From positions 7,769,058 to 7,833,057 of the forward strand of contig SCHM01000003.1 of assembly GCA_004123355.1 (NCBI GenBank): DNA of 64,000 bases, written 5' to 3'. The notes beneath the pieces were generated by a model that worked only from the letters and a program-made list of their open reading frames with translations, searched no databases and was not told where the DNA came from. Within the stretch, counting starts at the first letter, position 1; each line of letters starts with the position of its first letter. Position numbers and translations under genes: made by a program. Shown in pieces: positions 37,523-49,439 of the stretch. Source of the stretch: Amphirosellinia nigrospora. Its lineage: Eukaryota > Ascomycota > Sordariomycetes > Xylariales > Xylariaceae.

Positions 37523-37527
37523 ACCAG
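37523..37527 (+). repeat. Target-site duplication of the outer element, right copy (ACCAG)
   Basis: Right partner of 22974-22978. Ordinary host composition resumes here. Confidence 0.85.
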
Positions 37528-40015
37528 TTTTTTTTTCTATGCTATATATACTATGTCATAGTACGCATATCGTCAACTATAAGTAGTTAAGTGCCCGGCT
37601 TTATAACGTTTTACCTTCGTATTATTATAGTATTATGCTACAGTTCTGTTTTATAATACATTATTTGTATATATTTAACAAATCATAAACTATATATGCC
37701 GAAGTGCTCTCTAGTTATGTCATCCATTGATTTTTCGAAACGCGGGAATCACAAATTAGGACGGGCCTATATTTTACAAGGCTGTGCAATATTAAGATCT
37801 CAACCTCCTTTCTCTCATAAGAGGTCTCACGAGAACATAATCTTGATCATACAAGTTTACCTCCGTGAAATTCCGAAGTACTTGTTTCATTGTAACAATG
37901 CATGATACATGCAGCTTCCACAAACAAAGGAAATCTCAGCACTAAAAACTATTCAACTAAAGTTTTAGACTGACTCAACTACAAATTTTTTTCAAGCCGC
38001 AAAAATAGCGTTAGTTAAGCGTAGTGTGTATGACTGACTAATCGCACCACGATAAGTATATAAGGTATCTTACCTAGACCATACCTCCAAATTCCTAACA
38101 CTCATGCCTTGCTATATAAATTGCGGTCTGTATTGCGCGAAAAAAGGAACAAATGTTCTCGATCATTAGGTTTTCAATCATGAATCCGTGCCAAACTTAG
38201 ACTTAGTCATTTTCCTACGGGTTTCTCCTACTTTCTAACTCGCAGTCTATAACCGAGTAGAACTTTCAATTGTCGAGTCCTAAAGAGAAGGTTATTTATG
38301 TTATTGTGGCCCAAGTACCAGACTGCTTTCTACTATTTAACTCAGTTGCGATACACAAATTACTAGAAGTCTGTTAATCAATACATCCTTCGCAGTTAGT
38401 GTCTAATATTTATCTTTTCAACTCATTCAGTGAAGCGTTACATACCCTAAGAGTCTCAGAGACCATCCACCCAACGTATTTGTTTCCTAAGCTGTCCCTT
38501 ACCCAACTTAAGTAGTCTGGCCAGCCCAAATCTCCACCCTACGAATATTCTGACATTCCACATAAGTCAAGTTGTCGATATGAATATCCAAGTTGTCGAC
38601 GTGCTAGGGAATCAAGAGGTACCAGTAGAGGTCCTTTCCAAGCAGAGATGCAGCTGATATTGTGTCTAAAATCATCTATACACACAATGAGGGTTTTTAG
38701 CATAAAGCTAATGGGATCTAGTTTAGTTACGAATCATCCTCCAACTTACCAAAGACCCTTTCCAGACCACTTTGGTAAACCCTCTTTTAATAGTAATGTA
38801 AGTTAGCCAATTTAGTAAACCGATTATCTAGGAAAAGTGAAGGCGAGGTTCCGAGGGACTGCATGTATATATGTAGGAACTAGCCCGATAAGACGGCTAA
38901 TGCCGTATGTTGTCAGATTTACCTCAACACCAAAAACTGGCTTGGCCAGTCAATTCCTTACCCCCTGCCTACCTCAAGGTTGTCCTACAGGGGTTAAGCG
39001 ACCCACCACACACCTTGTCTTCACAACACCACCCTCGAGGAATACACGATCCTTCCTTATTACTCTTCTATTTTATGCTTCAATCATCTTCGGTCTTATA
39101 TAATTGTTTACTAAGCAGACCCTGGTTAGGTTCCGAAGCCTTACTACTACTACTTTGAACTCGGGCCTGACTATAATAGGCGGCCTACGGTAGATAAATC
39201 TACGCCTCGCTGCAAAAACCAGCAGATATAGAATCGGTTTCCTCAATATACACGTTATACCAACCGACAGTGGGTGCTTCGGTAAGTTTTGTAGACTAAG
39301 TACATCATACCGTTTAAACTACGTGCTGATTATCAACAACCTTGAAAGCTGACGATCCTTCGCATCCTTACCTCTCTATAAAGCCATATACGCCGTATCT
39401 GTTTCCACCTAACCGCGCACGTACTAAATTCCAGCTTTCAATCAACTACATTCAATCAAAACGAAATATAACGATGCTAGATAGATAAGTAGCAATTTGT
39501 GTCACCAATCGGTATTCGTTTATCTATAGACTGTTAAACCATAAAGTAGAGATGTCGGAAAATGCGGGGCGCAACCCTAAGGCCTGATTGGTCGGTTATG
39601 ATTGTGGCGGTACGACGAAGACTTGATTAATTACTGTACTTACCACTTCCAACATTATATAAGCGAGGGGTTGGGAAATTAGTTCAAGGTTCGGTACTAT
39701 GAAAGGAATACTGGCGATATGTCGATATCATAGGTGTCAGCGAATATTACTATAGGTACCAGGAAATATCCCCGCAACAACACTAATCTCTGAGCTGACG
39801 ACCCCAAGCATCCTACTGGGCCTAAAGATTGGACGTAAGCTCACAGATATGGCTCTGGCACTGCCAGGTAGATACCAATAGACCATTACTGACTTCACGT
39901 CATCTTTAACTGAACTTCCATTAGATATAAGAATGCTCCGGACATTTAATGTACAATTTCAAATCATACTTTTCTCAACCTTCCTGTTACTGTAACTTTC
40001 AAACAGACAAGCAAC
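37528..40015. other. Gene-free flank right of the island
   Basis: About 2.5 kb of normal composition with no supported frame, tRNA or repeat. A short direct repeat (CAAGTTGTCGA) occurs near 38568 and 38590. Confidence 0.55.
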
Positions 40016-40630
40016 ATGCATAGCACCAAGGTCCTCTTTGCGTTAGCCGCTCTCACAGGCGTGTCTATGTCTCAAAAATCAGACAGTGAATTCTGTTCCG
40101 CGTTTTTCACGTCTTTTCTTTCCGTCATCTTAAACTCCGACGTCCAAACACCCACCGGCATCGTCTCTTTTCTTGCCCAGCAAACGCCCACGACTACCGC
40201 CGCGCCTCTGACTACCCTTGACTTCGCAAGCCACGCGCAGGAGCTCTGCGAGCTCGCCACCGAGCTGCCTTCGTCTCTGTTGCCCGAGTTCAAGACCTAT
40301 GCCGCCGGACTCCTGGAATGGGGCAAGTCCTATAGTAGCGAGCACATAGCATATGTCACGGATTGCGCCCCGGAGAGCGAGGTGTCGAGCAGAAGCAGCT
40401 ACCTCGAGTACATCTTCACGGCGACGGGCAACTTTTGTACGGAGACGCCCGCCCCCGGCGGCGCGGCCAACGGCACCTACCCAACTCCCACCCCCACGGC
40501 TACGAGCTCTTACCCCAGCTCTAACAGCTCGGCTACGTTGGTTCCCACAGCCGCCGCCGCTAAGCCCACCGGTATTTATTTCGGCGCGGCTGCTGTGGGT
40601 GGCATCCTCGGTGCTGCGGCCTTACTTTAG
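40016..40630 (+). CDS. Small secreted, GPI-anchored-type protein of unknown function
   Basis: A single-exon protein of 204 residues. The signal peptide is MHSTKVLFALAALTGVSMS. The mature part has a helical region with four Cys (near residues 27, 78, 116 and 141), which could form two disulfides, followed by a Pro/Thr/Ser-rich, probably O-glycosylated stalk (TYPTPTPTATSSYPSSNSS) and a C-terminal hydrophobic tail (GIYFGAAAVGGILGAAALL), the layout of a GPI-anchoring signal. Such proteins sit at the plasma membrane or cell wall. I recognise the layout but not the family. It stands alone between two large gaps, in the gene-poor zone beside the retroelement island, a setting often seen for lineage-specific surface proteins. 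Confidence 0.82.
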   Translation: MHSTKVLFALAALTGVSMSQKSDSEFCSAFFTSFLSVILNSDVQTPTGIVSFLAQQTPTTTAAPLTTLDFASHAQELCELATELPSSLLPEFKTYAAGLLEWGKSYSSEHIAYVTDCAPESEVSSRSSYLEYIFTATGNFCTETPAPGGAANGTYPTPTPTATSSYPSSNSSATLVPTAAAAKPTGIYFGAAAVGGILGAAALL

Positions 40631-43600
40631 ACGGTTCAGGCGGACATGATCGTCGCGTTTGGAAATTTCATTAGTCAACAACCAAGTTTCCGAGCGCTCT
40701 GTTCCAAGTGTCGTGATTTAGAGACTATACGTCTGAAATCGTGGGTGTGAGATTTGGGTCAAGGCTACCTGGGTATTTGCAAGCCTGGGAACTTTGTTAG
40801 AGTTTTACCAGCTTGCCAATGATTTACATTCTTTATATTTATTGATTTCAAACCATTCTTCTGAAAAGAGTTTATTGTCCAATTATATAGTTTGCTGCCG
40901 AGCTTGAATGTGCAGGATTGTAAGCTATCTTGCTGCTGATAAAAGAGAATGATATATGCAATATCCTATCACACACGTCGCGAGAACAACAACACTAGCA
41001 GCTATATATAAGTATCCAAGGTTCATACCGTGTAAGGAGCTTTAGGAGACCCTTACATGATAACAAGCATATATAGCCTACCTGAAAATACTATTTTCAG
41101 ACCGTTGATTTTGATACCAGTTTTTAAGGAAATGTAGGCGCGAACCTTAACTAAGCTATTTCTGACTACAATCAGCTGAACGTAGCCACAGGCAACCCGG
41201 AAACCTTTGCGCAATAACAGGAGTCTATCACATAACCCAAATAGTTCGTTCTTTAATAGAGGAATGATGTGCTGTCTATGTTCACGTACCGTCGGGGCTG
41301 GAGCCACCGCACAATCACGATGAGTCAATAAGACGCCTTCGTACCGACTTTTCAACGTTGCTTCTTGAATGGTTTCATTCAATATTGAATTCTCATCAAA
41401 ATTTTAACGATAAACTAATTACTAAAATTGGACATGCTCAGAACTTTGTGTCAGGAACTCGTAAGTCAATGTATAGATTAACATCTTATTATTACGTACA
41501 GAGTCTAATCCCCTCCATATGTTATAAACATTAATGCGCTTTGTTCCTAGAGTCCTCAATCCAAGGGGTCTGGGTGAGGCGTACGTAAGTGAGGCTTCAA
41601 GAGGTTTAGGTGACGTATCGTGAGATTACGTAGGTTGTGGCACCTTAGTCTAATTAAACCTAAACAGAATGAACTATGTCATGATACAGAACTGCACACT
41701 ATACCACAACACTACAACAGGTAGAACGTTGTCAAGTCGAGCACTTGACTGCTTGCAGTTGACTATACCTGTACTGGACTCGTAACAAACTACCTAGCTA
41801 ATAGAGTTGAATATACCCCGGAGGGACTTACTCAGCTTTTGTGACAAGGACTTCTGCTCGAGTTCTTGGAACGGGATTAACCAGGTTGTCATCTCGTTGA
41901 GATGATAGGGCTTCTAGTTTTCCTGTTTTTCTTTCAATGTAACCTCGCCCTTGCCCTTATTTATAGACAGATCTTCTAGGCCCTTCTTTCAGTAGGGCTC
42001 CCGGATATGAGCCTCCTACAAGTAGAATGTCGTTCGTTTCCCGTGATCTTATCGTAGTCGATAGCCGCCTTGTCTCTAGTAGCATGTGTTGAGCCTCGCG
42101 AGAGGGTCGAAGTGTGTTCGGCTCCCTGGGACATTAAGGGGCTCATGACCTCGTGGCTCGGCAATATGACGCCTCGGGTGAATTGAACTTCATAAATTCC
42201 AAAAAATAGGTCAGTCAGTAGACTTGCGACAGAAAAAGCGTTGTCGTCCATTCATGAACCGAAATAATACCTAGTGTATGTGGTTCGGTCGTCATAAGAG
42301 TTTGGCATGGTCGTTGGGTTGTAGATCATACATTCTTGATAGGCCAGACGTCATCGCGGACAAACTGTCTCATATATCTAGGCCAAACTCTTGCTTTTGA
42401 CTGCGATCCCCAAAGCGCCAACCTCATTCAACACCCCCGCTGTATGTGCACTTGATTCGTCTGTAGATTTACTCAGTAACACGCCTCTGATTTGTGAATG
42501 CAATCCTCTGCAGGGCGATTCCCAGCGATATAGCTCTTCAGTTAGTGTACCTAGGACGATTATCCCACTGCGATATGCTTAATTAGCAGGTGCTCCTAGC
42601 TGCTCGTCCAGGTACTTTTAAGCGCCAACGCGGCTATGCACGCGGGATTAGTACCCGGCATTGAAACATTGATTGCAGCAAAAACAATAGCACGACAAGG
42701 GAACCTTGAATATCTTCTCCACGCCAATTCTCCATTTTGGTCAATTGAGTTTAATAGCGTATTGAGCCTCATTTGTTCATTCCTCTCTAAAGATTCCGGT
42801 GCACTTTTACATATGCATTCCGATGAGAGTTGCATCTTGTAAGATGGCATTTAAAAGTAGCGTCGCGGTGCTTTTTCACTGCAACAACAACTACATACCT
42901 ACAAGTAGAGGCCGGGTGCCGGCAATCATTGCCCTTTTTAACCGCCACGACAAGCCGCTAGCGGCCCCATTTCAGCCCCTGGCAGAATATGCCGCTGCAG
43001 AAAGACGTAACCGGACACCGCTAGGACTGCAGCCGTCGCGGGAATCTGCCAAGTCCACCAAGTTTACCAAGCCCGCGCCACGCCGTACAGTGGTTGCACT
43101 GCACGGTCAGTAAAAGAGACCACCAAAACTCTACGAATTCGAAGCCACATAAACAGGCAATATAATTTGCAAAAGGCGAAGAGATAGCTAATGTTATAGA
43201 TTAAGTCTTACGAATTATAAGGGCAACATTTATCACTATATTCTATGTTGTTCGGCTCTGTTTCGTTCTGTTATCAACAAAGAATGAATTAGCACTACAG
43301 CACTTTCTAAGTGTTCCGTAGTGTGTGGTGTCTTATCGCACCGTCCACTGCACGGTGCTGTAGCGTGCGGTCGCCAGCCCACCGGTCAGGTCTAGACTGG
43401 AGATTCGATCGTCGATTGGCCCGTCTGCGTCCCAAGCCCACGCCCGATCCTTGTTCCAACCTTGTTCCAACACACGCCTTGCATCTCCTTTTTTCAACGA
43501 GGATTGCGTAATGTCCAACAGCAGGTCAAAACCTCGTCTTCTCCTTTTCCACAACTCGTCCGTTCGTCAACTTGCATCGAAGCGAAGCGATGCTGATATT

Positions 43601-43920
43601 CTGCGGCATCAAGTAATCTGATGCGAGTCAACTTGTCGTTCGATGCCGCGTGATTGAATTTTGAGCAGAGTCTCAGCAGCCTTTGTTTTGCAATTTGCAG
43701 TACTGTTTCCAGTCCCAGTTCCAGTCCCAGTCCCAGTCGATCGCTTATGGTGCCGGTATCGTCCCACTAGTGCAATTTGCCCACTCTCGTTTTACGCCGC
43801 GCCGCACACCGACTTGTTATCGTAACCGCCTCTACCTCGCGTCTATCGTCGTCCGATTCCGATACCGATTCCCATCTTGTCTGACACACACGCATCGCCA
43901 CCAGAGAAGAGGTGCTGACC
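40631..43920. other. Gene-free interval
   Basis: About 3.3 kb. Several frames of 60-130 codons occur on both strands (for example 41053-41382 minus) without domains, splice logic or codon bias. The last 350 bases before the glycosyltransferase are pyrimidine-rich with repeated CCCAGT/CCAGTT units (43705-43738), probably its promoter and 5' leader. Confidence 0.55.
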
Positions 43921-45381
43921 ATGGGGTTGGTCGGGCGACACGAGCTTCGCGCCCTCAACGCACGCCTGTCTCGATGGCAGAAGATCGCGCTCGGTCTCGC
44001 CCTATCTTTCTTCCTCATTTATGTCACATCACCATACGACGGCAGTTTGCGAGCCTTCTTCAGATTCCAACATAGCGTCGTCGTAGATTATTATCAGAGC
44101 CAACGCCCAGCGACGGCTGGCTGTACAGGAAACAATACTATCCAATCGATCCCGATAATGACATCGGTCTCATCATTAAAACGGGATATGGAACCAAGTA
44201 CCGTATGCCCTCGGCTTTACGGGCCTTGAGCAACGAATCTTTCTTTCCTGATATCCTCGTGGTGCAGGACTTTCCCCCTATACAGGAGCAGAAACATTAC
44301 AACTTGACCAATGGCAAAACGGTGGGGAAGGGGTTGGACATCGTCGATATTCTCGGCTGGAACCTGGATAGAGGCGCCATCAAGGGTAGAGAGCACCTGG
44401 AACGCATTTACAAGTACAAAAATCTCCGCGATGCTGTCGAAGCCGAAGAATGGGTTCTGGCCGAAGGCCTAGGCAGCGCCATGGGGTGGGAGCTCGACGC
44501 TATGAAGGTATGGCCCACCCTGCCTCATGCTTGGAAATTGTTGAGTTACATCACTAACAAGCTATTTCTAGTTTCTACCCGCACTCGAGTACGCCTGGAA
44601 CACTCTGCCCAAGAAGAAGTGGTATATCATGATAGACGACGATACCTACGTCATCAAGAGCACTCTCCGCCTACTCCTAGGACATCTCAACTTCGGACAG
44701 CCTCATTATATAGGAAACCCGGTAGGAGACTTCAAGGGCCGTTTCCCTCACGGCGGCTCCTCTGTCATCATGTCTGGCGCCTCGTTGAGAAACTTATTGA
44801 ATGGCACCCCGAAATCGTCGCCGAAGCCAACTTGGAATCCCCTTCACCATTTGGGGTGATAAACTGCTGTCAACAACGTTGATGAAGGTCGGCATATACC
44901 TGGACGAGACATACCGTCGCTTATTCAACGGAGAACACCCTTGGATCACGCGAATGTGGTTAGATCGGTTGTGCCTGCCCATTATAGGCTTCCACGGCCT
45001 AGGCGACACGCAGGCCATGGAACAGGTCGGGAGATCTTCAAAGACCAGCCTGGCCCGGTATTGTGGAGCTCACTAGCCAACATATACGGGGTGCCGGACT
45101 ACCAAACGTTTATCGACGTGCCGATCCGACCGAATATGAATTACGTGGGGCGGCTTGATGAGCTGAGCACAGCGTTTGAAAACGTAGCCAAGGTGGAGGA
45201 TTGCCTCGACATCTGCGTCCGGCAGTCGACGAAATGCTTGGCATGGGTCTACGATCCAAACGGCAAACGATGTGATATCGCTCCGTGGGCTATCTTGGGC
45301 GACATGGCCGATGGGCTTATGTCCGGCGTCAATGGCAAGTTGGGCAAGAGACTCGTCAACGGGTGTCACGCGCCTCGCTAA
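43921..45381 (+). CDS. GT31-type glycosyltransferase (fringe/beta-3-galactosyltransferase-like) with PAN/apple-like tail
   Basis: Type II Golgi membrane protein. It starts at ATG 43921 (MGLVGRHELRALNAR), with one membrane anchor near residues 22-36 (IALGLALSFFLIYV). The donor-binding DDD motif is in KKKWYIMIDDDTYV; GNPVGDFKGRFPHGGSS and IWGDKLLS are typical GT31 catalytic-domain segments. The C-terminal end (EDCLDICVRQSTKCLAWVY) resembles a PAN/apple module. One intron, 44508-44571, joins DAMK to FLPALEYAW. Four missing bases are needed, near 44125, 44790, 44855 and 45030; with them exon phases close and the protein is 466 residues. Sequence sense on both sides is good, so consensus error is the simplest explanation. 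Acceptor sugar and linkage are unknown. Confidence 0.87.
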
Positions 45382-46980
45382 CCAACTCACACATTCACCA
45401 CCTCGTTCTCTATTTGATTTTGTTTCTAGACTATATGTATATAGAATTTTTTTTTCTACGGGTATGTTTCGGTATCGGTGCATAATCAGGCTCGCAGCTG
45501 GAAAGCAGGAACTAAAACAGGCAGGGGACCTGCTGACGAGGATCCGAACCCCTGGGCTGGAATCTGGGAGGGATCTTTGACGAATTGGAATGATACCCCG
45601 GGGGTTTTGCCTTTGGTTTGGTCCTGTAATGGTAATACCTAGACAGCAACACTCGAGAACAGTGTCTGTAATCCTAATGGAGACACAAAATGCGAAGTGG
45701 CTATTTGCAACGAAGCGTTGGTGACGACGGCATGTGGCTTTGACTGTTACATTGAAATTGAACGAGGCCTGCACTTGGTCCCCGGTCACATTGAGTATCG
45801 CGTGGGGCAAGTTTACGGCTGTTGATGGAAATCTGTCTTACTCGGATGGTTCTGTATGGTATTTTTATTCCATTTATCGATTCATGGTGCCCCCAGTCCA
45901 GGACCCAGTCTGCCATCAAATGCTACCTAGTGCCCCTGTCATACATTAGTGTCAGCTGCGTACCACCCGTCCAAGCGGCATCGTCATCTCGATCGACGCA
46001 GGGGCGCCCAGAAACGTCGATATATAGTCACGGCCCTATAATATCAACTTTAAGTCTTGTCGAATGATAATGAGTTGTAACGCAGCCGCCCATCGGACGA
46101 ATCCACGAGTGCAAATGCCTAAGATAGTATGGTAAAATAGGGTAACATTCGCTGTGATTTTTAATGTTGTTATATCGGCTGCATTGCAGTTATAAATATA
46201 AGCCACAAACACTTGCGCAAGAATGATGAAATGAGGATAAGGTACTGGTTGATATTTGAAATAGCATGACGGGCAACGAATACGTTGGCCGGTCGGTGCT
46301 TGAAGCTACGAATACGCACCTGCAGCACCGGATCCAGAGGTTCCAAGTTGGTGGGGGCTTAGGACTGGACTGGGGCTTGGGAGGTCGATGACGTGCGGGG
46401 GGTTTCCGTTTGAGGGCTGGGATTGGTTGCAGCCTCGAGCCTCTAGGGAACCGACATGGAGGGGTATCATTCTTTTGACGTCAACCCTCCCTCCTTCAAG
46501 TATCTCACACACGCGACTCTCATCAGCTTGCCTACTCGATTATTCGTATAAATCAATCCACATATTTTAACAGAGGCAAAAGACTCAGAACCAAACAACA
46601 GGCAACCGATAGTAGACTAGGTTTATCTATTTGACTCGTGCTTGGATTTGTGGCATCCGGATCTTCCATCCTCCTCTCAACCTCGCCGTGTCTACCGAAG
46701 CGTACAAGAGTACAAGATACGCCACATTTTAACTGCAACCCAATTTCGACGGTAAACTTCCCCATCCCTCCACCTGGATATCTCGGCATTCAACCTGAGT
46801 TGTTAGATCGGTTTATTGATACAGTGTTCACACTAGGCCGTTGCTGTATTCTTCTGGTGATACCGATCGATACCGATCGATACCGCTATTAACTCTCCTC
46901 TAATATCAACATTATCGCGAACCCTTGCTTGGGGTTGCAATCATTTAAGCTCTAGTCTATATAGAGACGACGCCACAGTC
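45382..46980. other. Gene-free interval
   Basis: About 1.6 kb between two co-oriented genes: 3' leader of the glycosyltransferase and promoter of the Kes1-like gene. A short tandem GATACCGATC unit occurs about 2.5 times at 46859-46887. Confidence 0.55.
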
Positions 46981-48444
46981 ATGTCGGACCCGACACCAAA
47001 CCCCCAAGCGACCGGATCTAGCTGGACTGCATTCCTCAAGGTTAGTGTGAATGAAACACATCCATGGTTGGTCGCATTGTAGTCTTTACGATGCTGATGT
47101 TCGTCCCGTGTCGTCCGACGTCTGCATAGCTAATTTACTATGTAGTCCATCGCCTCCTTCAATGGCGATCTCTCCTCTCTGACCGCCCCTCCCTTCATCC
47201 TCTCCTCGACGAGTCTCACCGAGTTTAGTTCATATTGGTGTGAACATCCCAGCGTCTTCGCCGCCCGGCCAAAGAGGAAGATCCTGCCAAGAGAGCTCTG
47301 CTAGTGCTCAAATGGTTCCTTACTACCCTCAAGCAACAATACGCAAGCCGAAGCGAACAGTATGGAAATGAGAAGAAGCCGCTGAATCCCTTCTTGGGTG
47401 AGCTATTCTTGGGTAAATGGGAGGATGCGGCCGGCACGACCGACTTGATCAGCGAGCAAGTCAAGTAAGTGTTGAGAACGACCTGACCGGACCGAGAACA
47501 TCGATCGTATTGACATGATCCAATAGTCACCATCCGCCCGCTACGGCCTACAGCATCAAGAACGAAGCGTCCGGTGTCCACCTACAAGGCTATAACGCGC
47601 AAAAAGCGAGCTTCTCCAAGACCATCAACATAAAGCAGATCGGGCATGCCATGCTTTCCGTACCAGTGCCCAACAAACCGGGCGAGACCGACACATTTAT
47701 CATCACGCTGCCCTCCCTCCACGTCGAAGGCCTCATATTCGGTGCCCCCTTCGTGGAACTCGATGGCGCGTCATACATCACCTCCTCGACGGGTTTCACG
47801 GCCAAGACGAATTACCTGGGTAAGGGCTGGGTGAGTGGGAAGAAGAACTCGTTCACGGCGACCCTGTACCGGACAGGTAACGAGAAAGATGTGCTATACA
47901 ACTGCTCCGGGCAATGGACCAAGGCCTTCGAGATTCACAGCGGGCCGCCAAGCAAAATTCCCCGAAGACGCTCATCGACAGCTGGGACCCGGACAAGACG
48001 CCTATGAGCAAGCTCATCGTTGCGCCTACGGAGAAGCAGCACCCATTAGAGTCAAGACGCGCTTGGGCCGGCGTGGCTGAGGGTATCGCGAAAGGCGACA
48101 TGGAGTACGTCGGGCGCGAGAAGACGAAGATTGAGCAGGCGCAACGCGGGATGCGCAAGAAGGAGCAGGCCGAGGGTAAGCCGTGGGAGAGGAGGTACTT
48201 CTCAGCCCAGGCCGAAGACAACGCCCTCCGCACTCTGGCCGCGCACGTCGGACTGGACGCGAATGGAGATGCGGAGCGCACTGGAGGGCTGTGGCGTTCT
48301 GATGCTGCTAAGACGGACAAGGCTAAGGCGGAGACGCTGAGCGACGAGGAGAAAGCCGTGTTGGCGCGCGAGGTGCTGGGCAGTGAGGACTACGCACTTA
48401 GCTCTTCGCGTTACGTGCGTGCGAAACGAACTCCCCCTCGCTAG
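46981..48444 (+). CDS. kes1: Oxysterol-binding protein-related lipid transfer protein (Kes1/Osh4 type)
   Basis: Cytosolic lipid exchanger that in yeast swaps sterol and PI4P between membranes. It starts at ATG 46981; three exons (46981-47040, 47146-47464, 47527-48444). The family core is clear: [27 protein letters not shown] and the fingerprint EQVxHHPP, here EQVNHHPP with Asn formed across the second intron where most members have Ser. [12 protein letters not shown] and the Trp-rich WERRYF end follow. The protein is 432 residues, close to yeast Kes1 (434), with no PH or ankyrin domain. Two missing bases, near 47268 and 47946, are needed; both are confirmed by exon phase and both lie beside G/C runs. 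Confidence 0.9.
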
Positions 48445-48776
48445 TCGCCTTGTGTTGTATGGGGCAGAGGATGGGGTGCTGAAGATATTTGATATACCAT
48501 CGAGCCACTCGAGAAGGGGTGCATGGATTGGTGGCGTCTACATGAGTCGGGGTACAACTCCAATATCATTGTGGATTTTGTATAGACTGGAGAGATGAGG
48601 CGAGAAGGCAGTGGGTACCTGCTGGCGGGCGATAGTATCTTATACATACTAGCGCGGCTCGTTGGGTTTAGCTGGAAATGTATTACTTCAAAGGGGTGCC
48701 AGGAAGCAGTTGGGTAGTAATAGTAACAGGGCGAGGATGGATGCCCCTTGGAGAAATTTCAATTAATAATGATACA

Positions 48777-49439
48777 TTATGCTTGCTCCTTGACAAACAG
48801 CACTAAAAGTGGTACAGTGAATAGAGAAATCACGGCGTGGTGGCTGTGCATGGGCTTCCCACGCTGTAACTTTCTATCTGTGTTCAGTTCCACCAAGAAC
48901 AACGGCGACGTGAGGAGACCCCAAGACGCTGGGTCCCTCCAGCTCACCTTGTGTTTGGCTAACAAATGGAGCGTGATCCAACCTGGCTTTGTGCCGGTCC
49001 AAGACTTTTGGCAGTACTGGCATCGAAACCGTTGTTGTTGTTGTTGAGCTAGTGGCGGAATCTGATTATTTGGAGGGACCGTGCAAGGGACCGTGCAGCT
49101 GGCGCTTGGGGTACCCGTACCCGGAGCCGGCATGGTGGAGCCAGCGTGAGCACCATCGAGTAAGTGCTGGTCTGAAGGATAAACGTCATAAGGTCGGGTA
49201 CCGCTGAGATTGTTGGTAAGGTTACTTGAGCCATGGTTGAAGTATCTACGAATGACATCGAAGGCCACCTGAAGCTGGGCAGCATCAAACGAGTCCATTA
49301 ACGCTACGAACCAGTTCTCAAAAACCACGTCGGAGTTATCGCGGTTGGGTGTTCTGGGGGAGGGAGGACGATGTTAGTGCTCCGATTTTCTATGCTAGGT
49401 ACCTCTAGTAACGGGTCGGGTACTATTAGTACATACCAT
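48777..49439 (-). CDS. Small protein with a C2H2-like zinc finger, unknown function
   Basis: A minus-strand frame of about 190 residues. The finger is CQYCQKSW then HLLAKH, spacing C-x2-C-x14-H-x4-H, near the middle-to-end of the protein, preceded by a Gln run (QQQQQ) and a Pro/Thr-rich linker. The N-terminal part (VVFENWFVALMDSFDAAQL) is probably helical. I place the start at ATG 49439 in good context (CACCATG), with a GTATGT donor directly after it and an acceptor at 49354, so the first coding exon would be only the start codon; the phase closes only if one base in CCC near 49347 is extra. A GTGAGC at the end of HLLAKHK could be another donor, leaving the C-terminus uncertain. Confidence 0.5.

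Noticed and set aside
41053-41382. 109-codon minus-strand frame
   Set aside because: No domain, no codon bias, no splice sites; chance frame in a gene-free gap.
45480-45570. GGTTCGGATCC-like string on the minus strand suggesting a tRNA
   Set aside because: No T stem of five pairs, no acceptor or anticodon arm.
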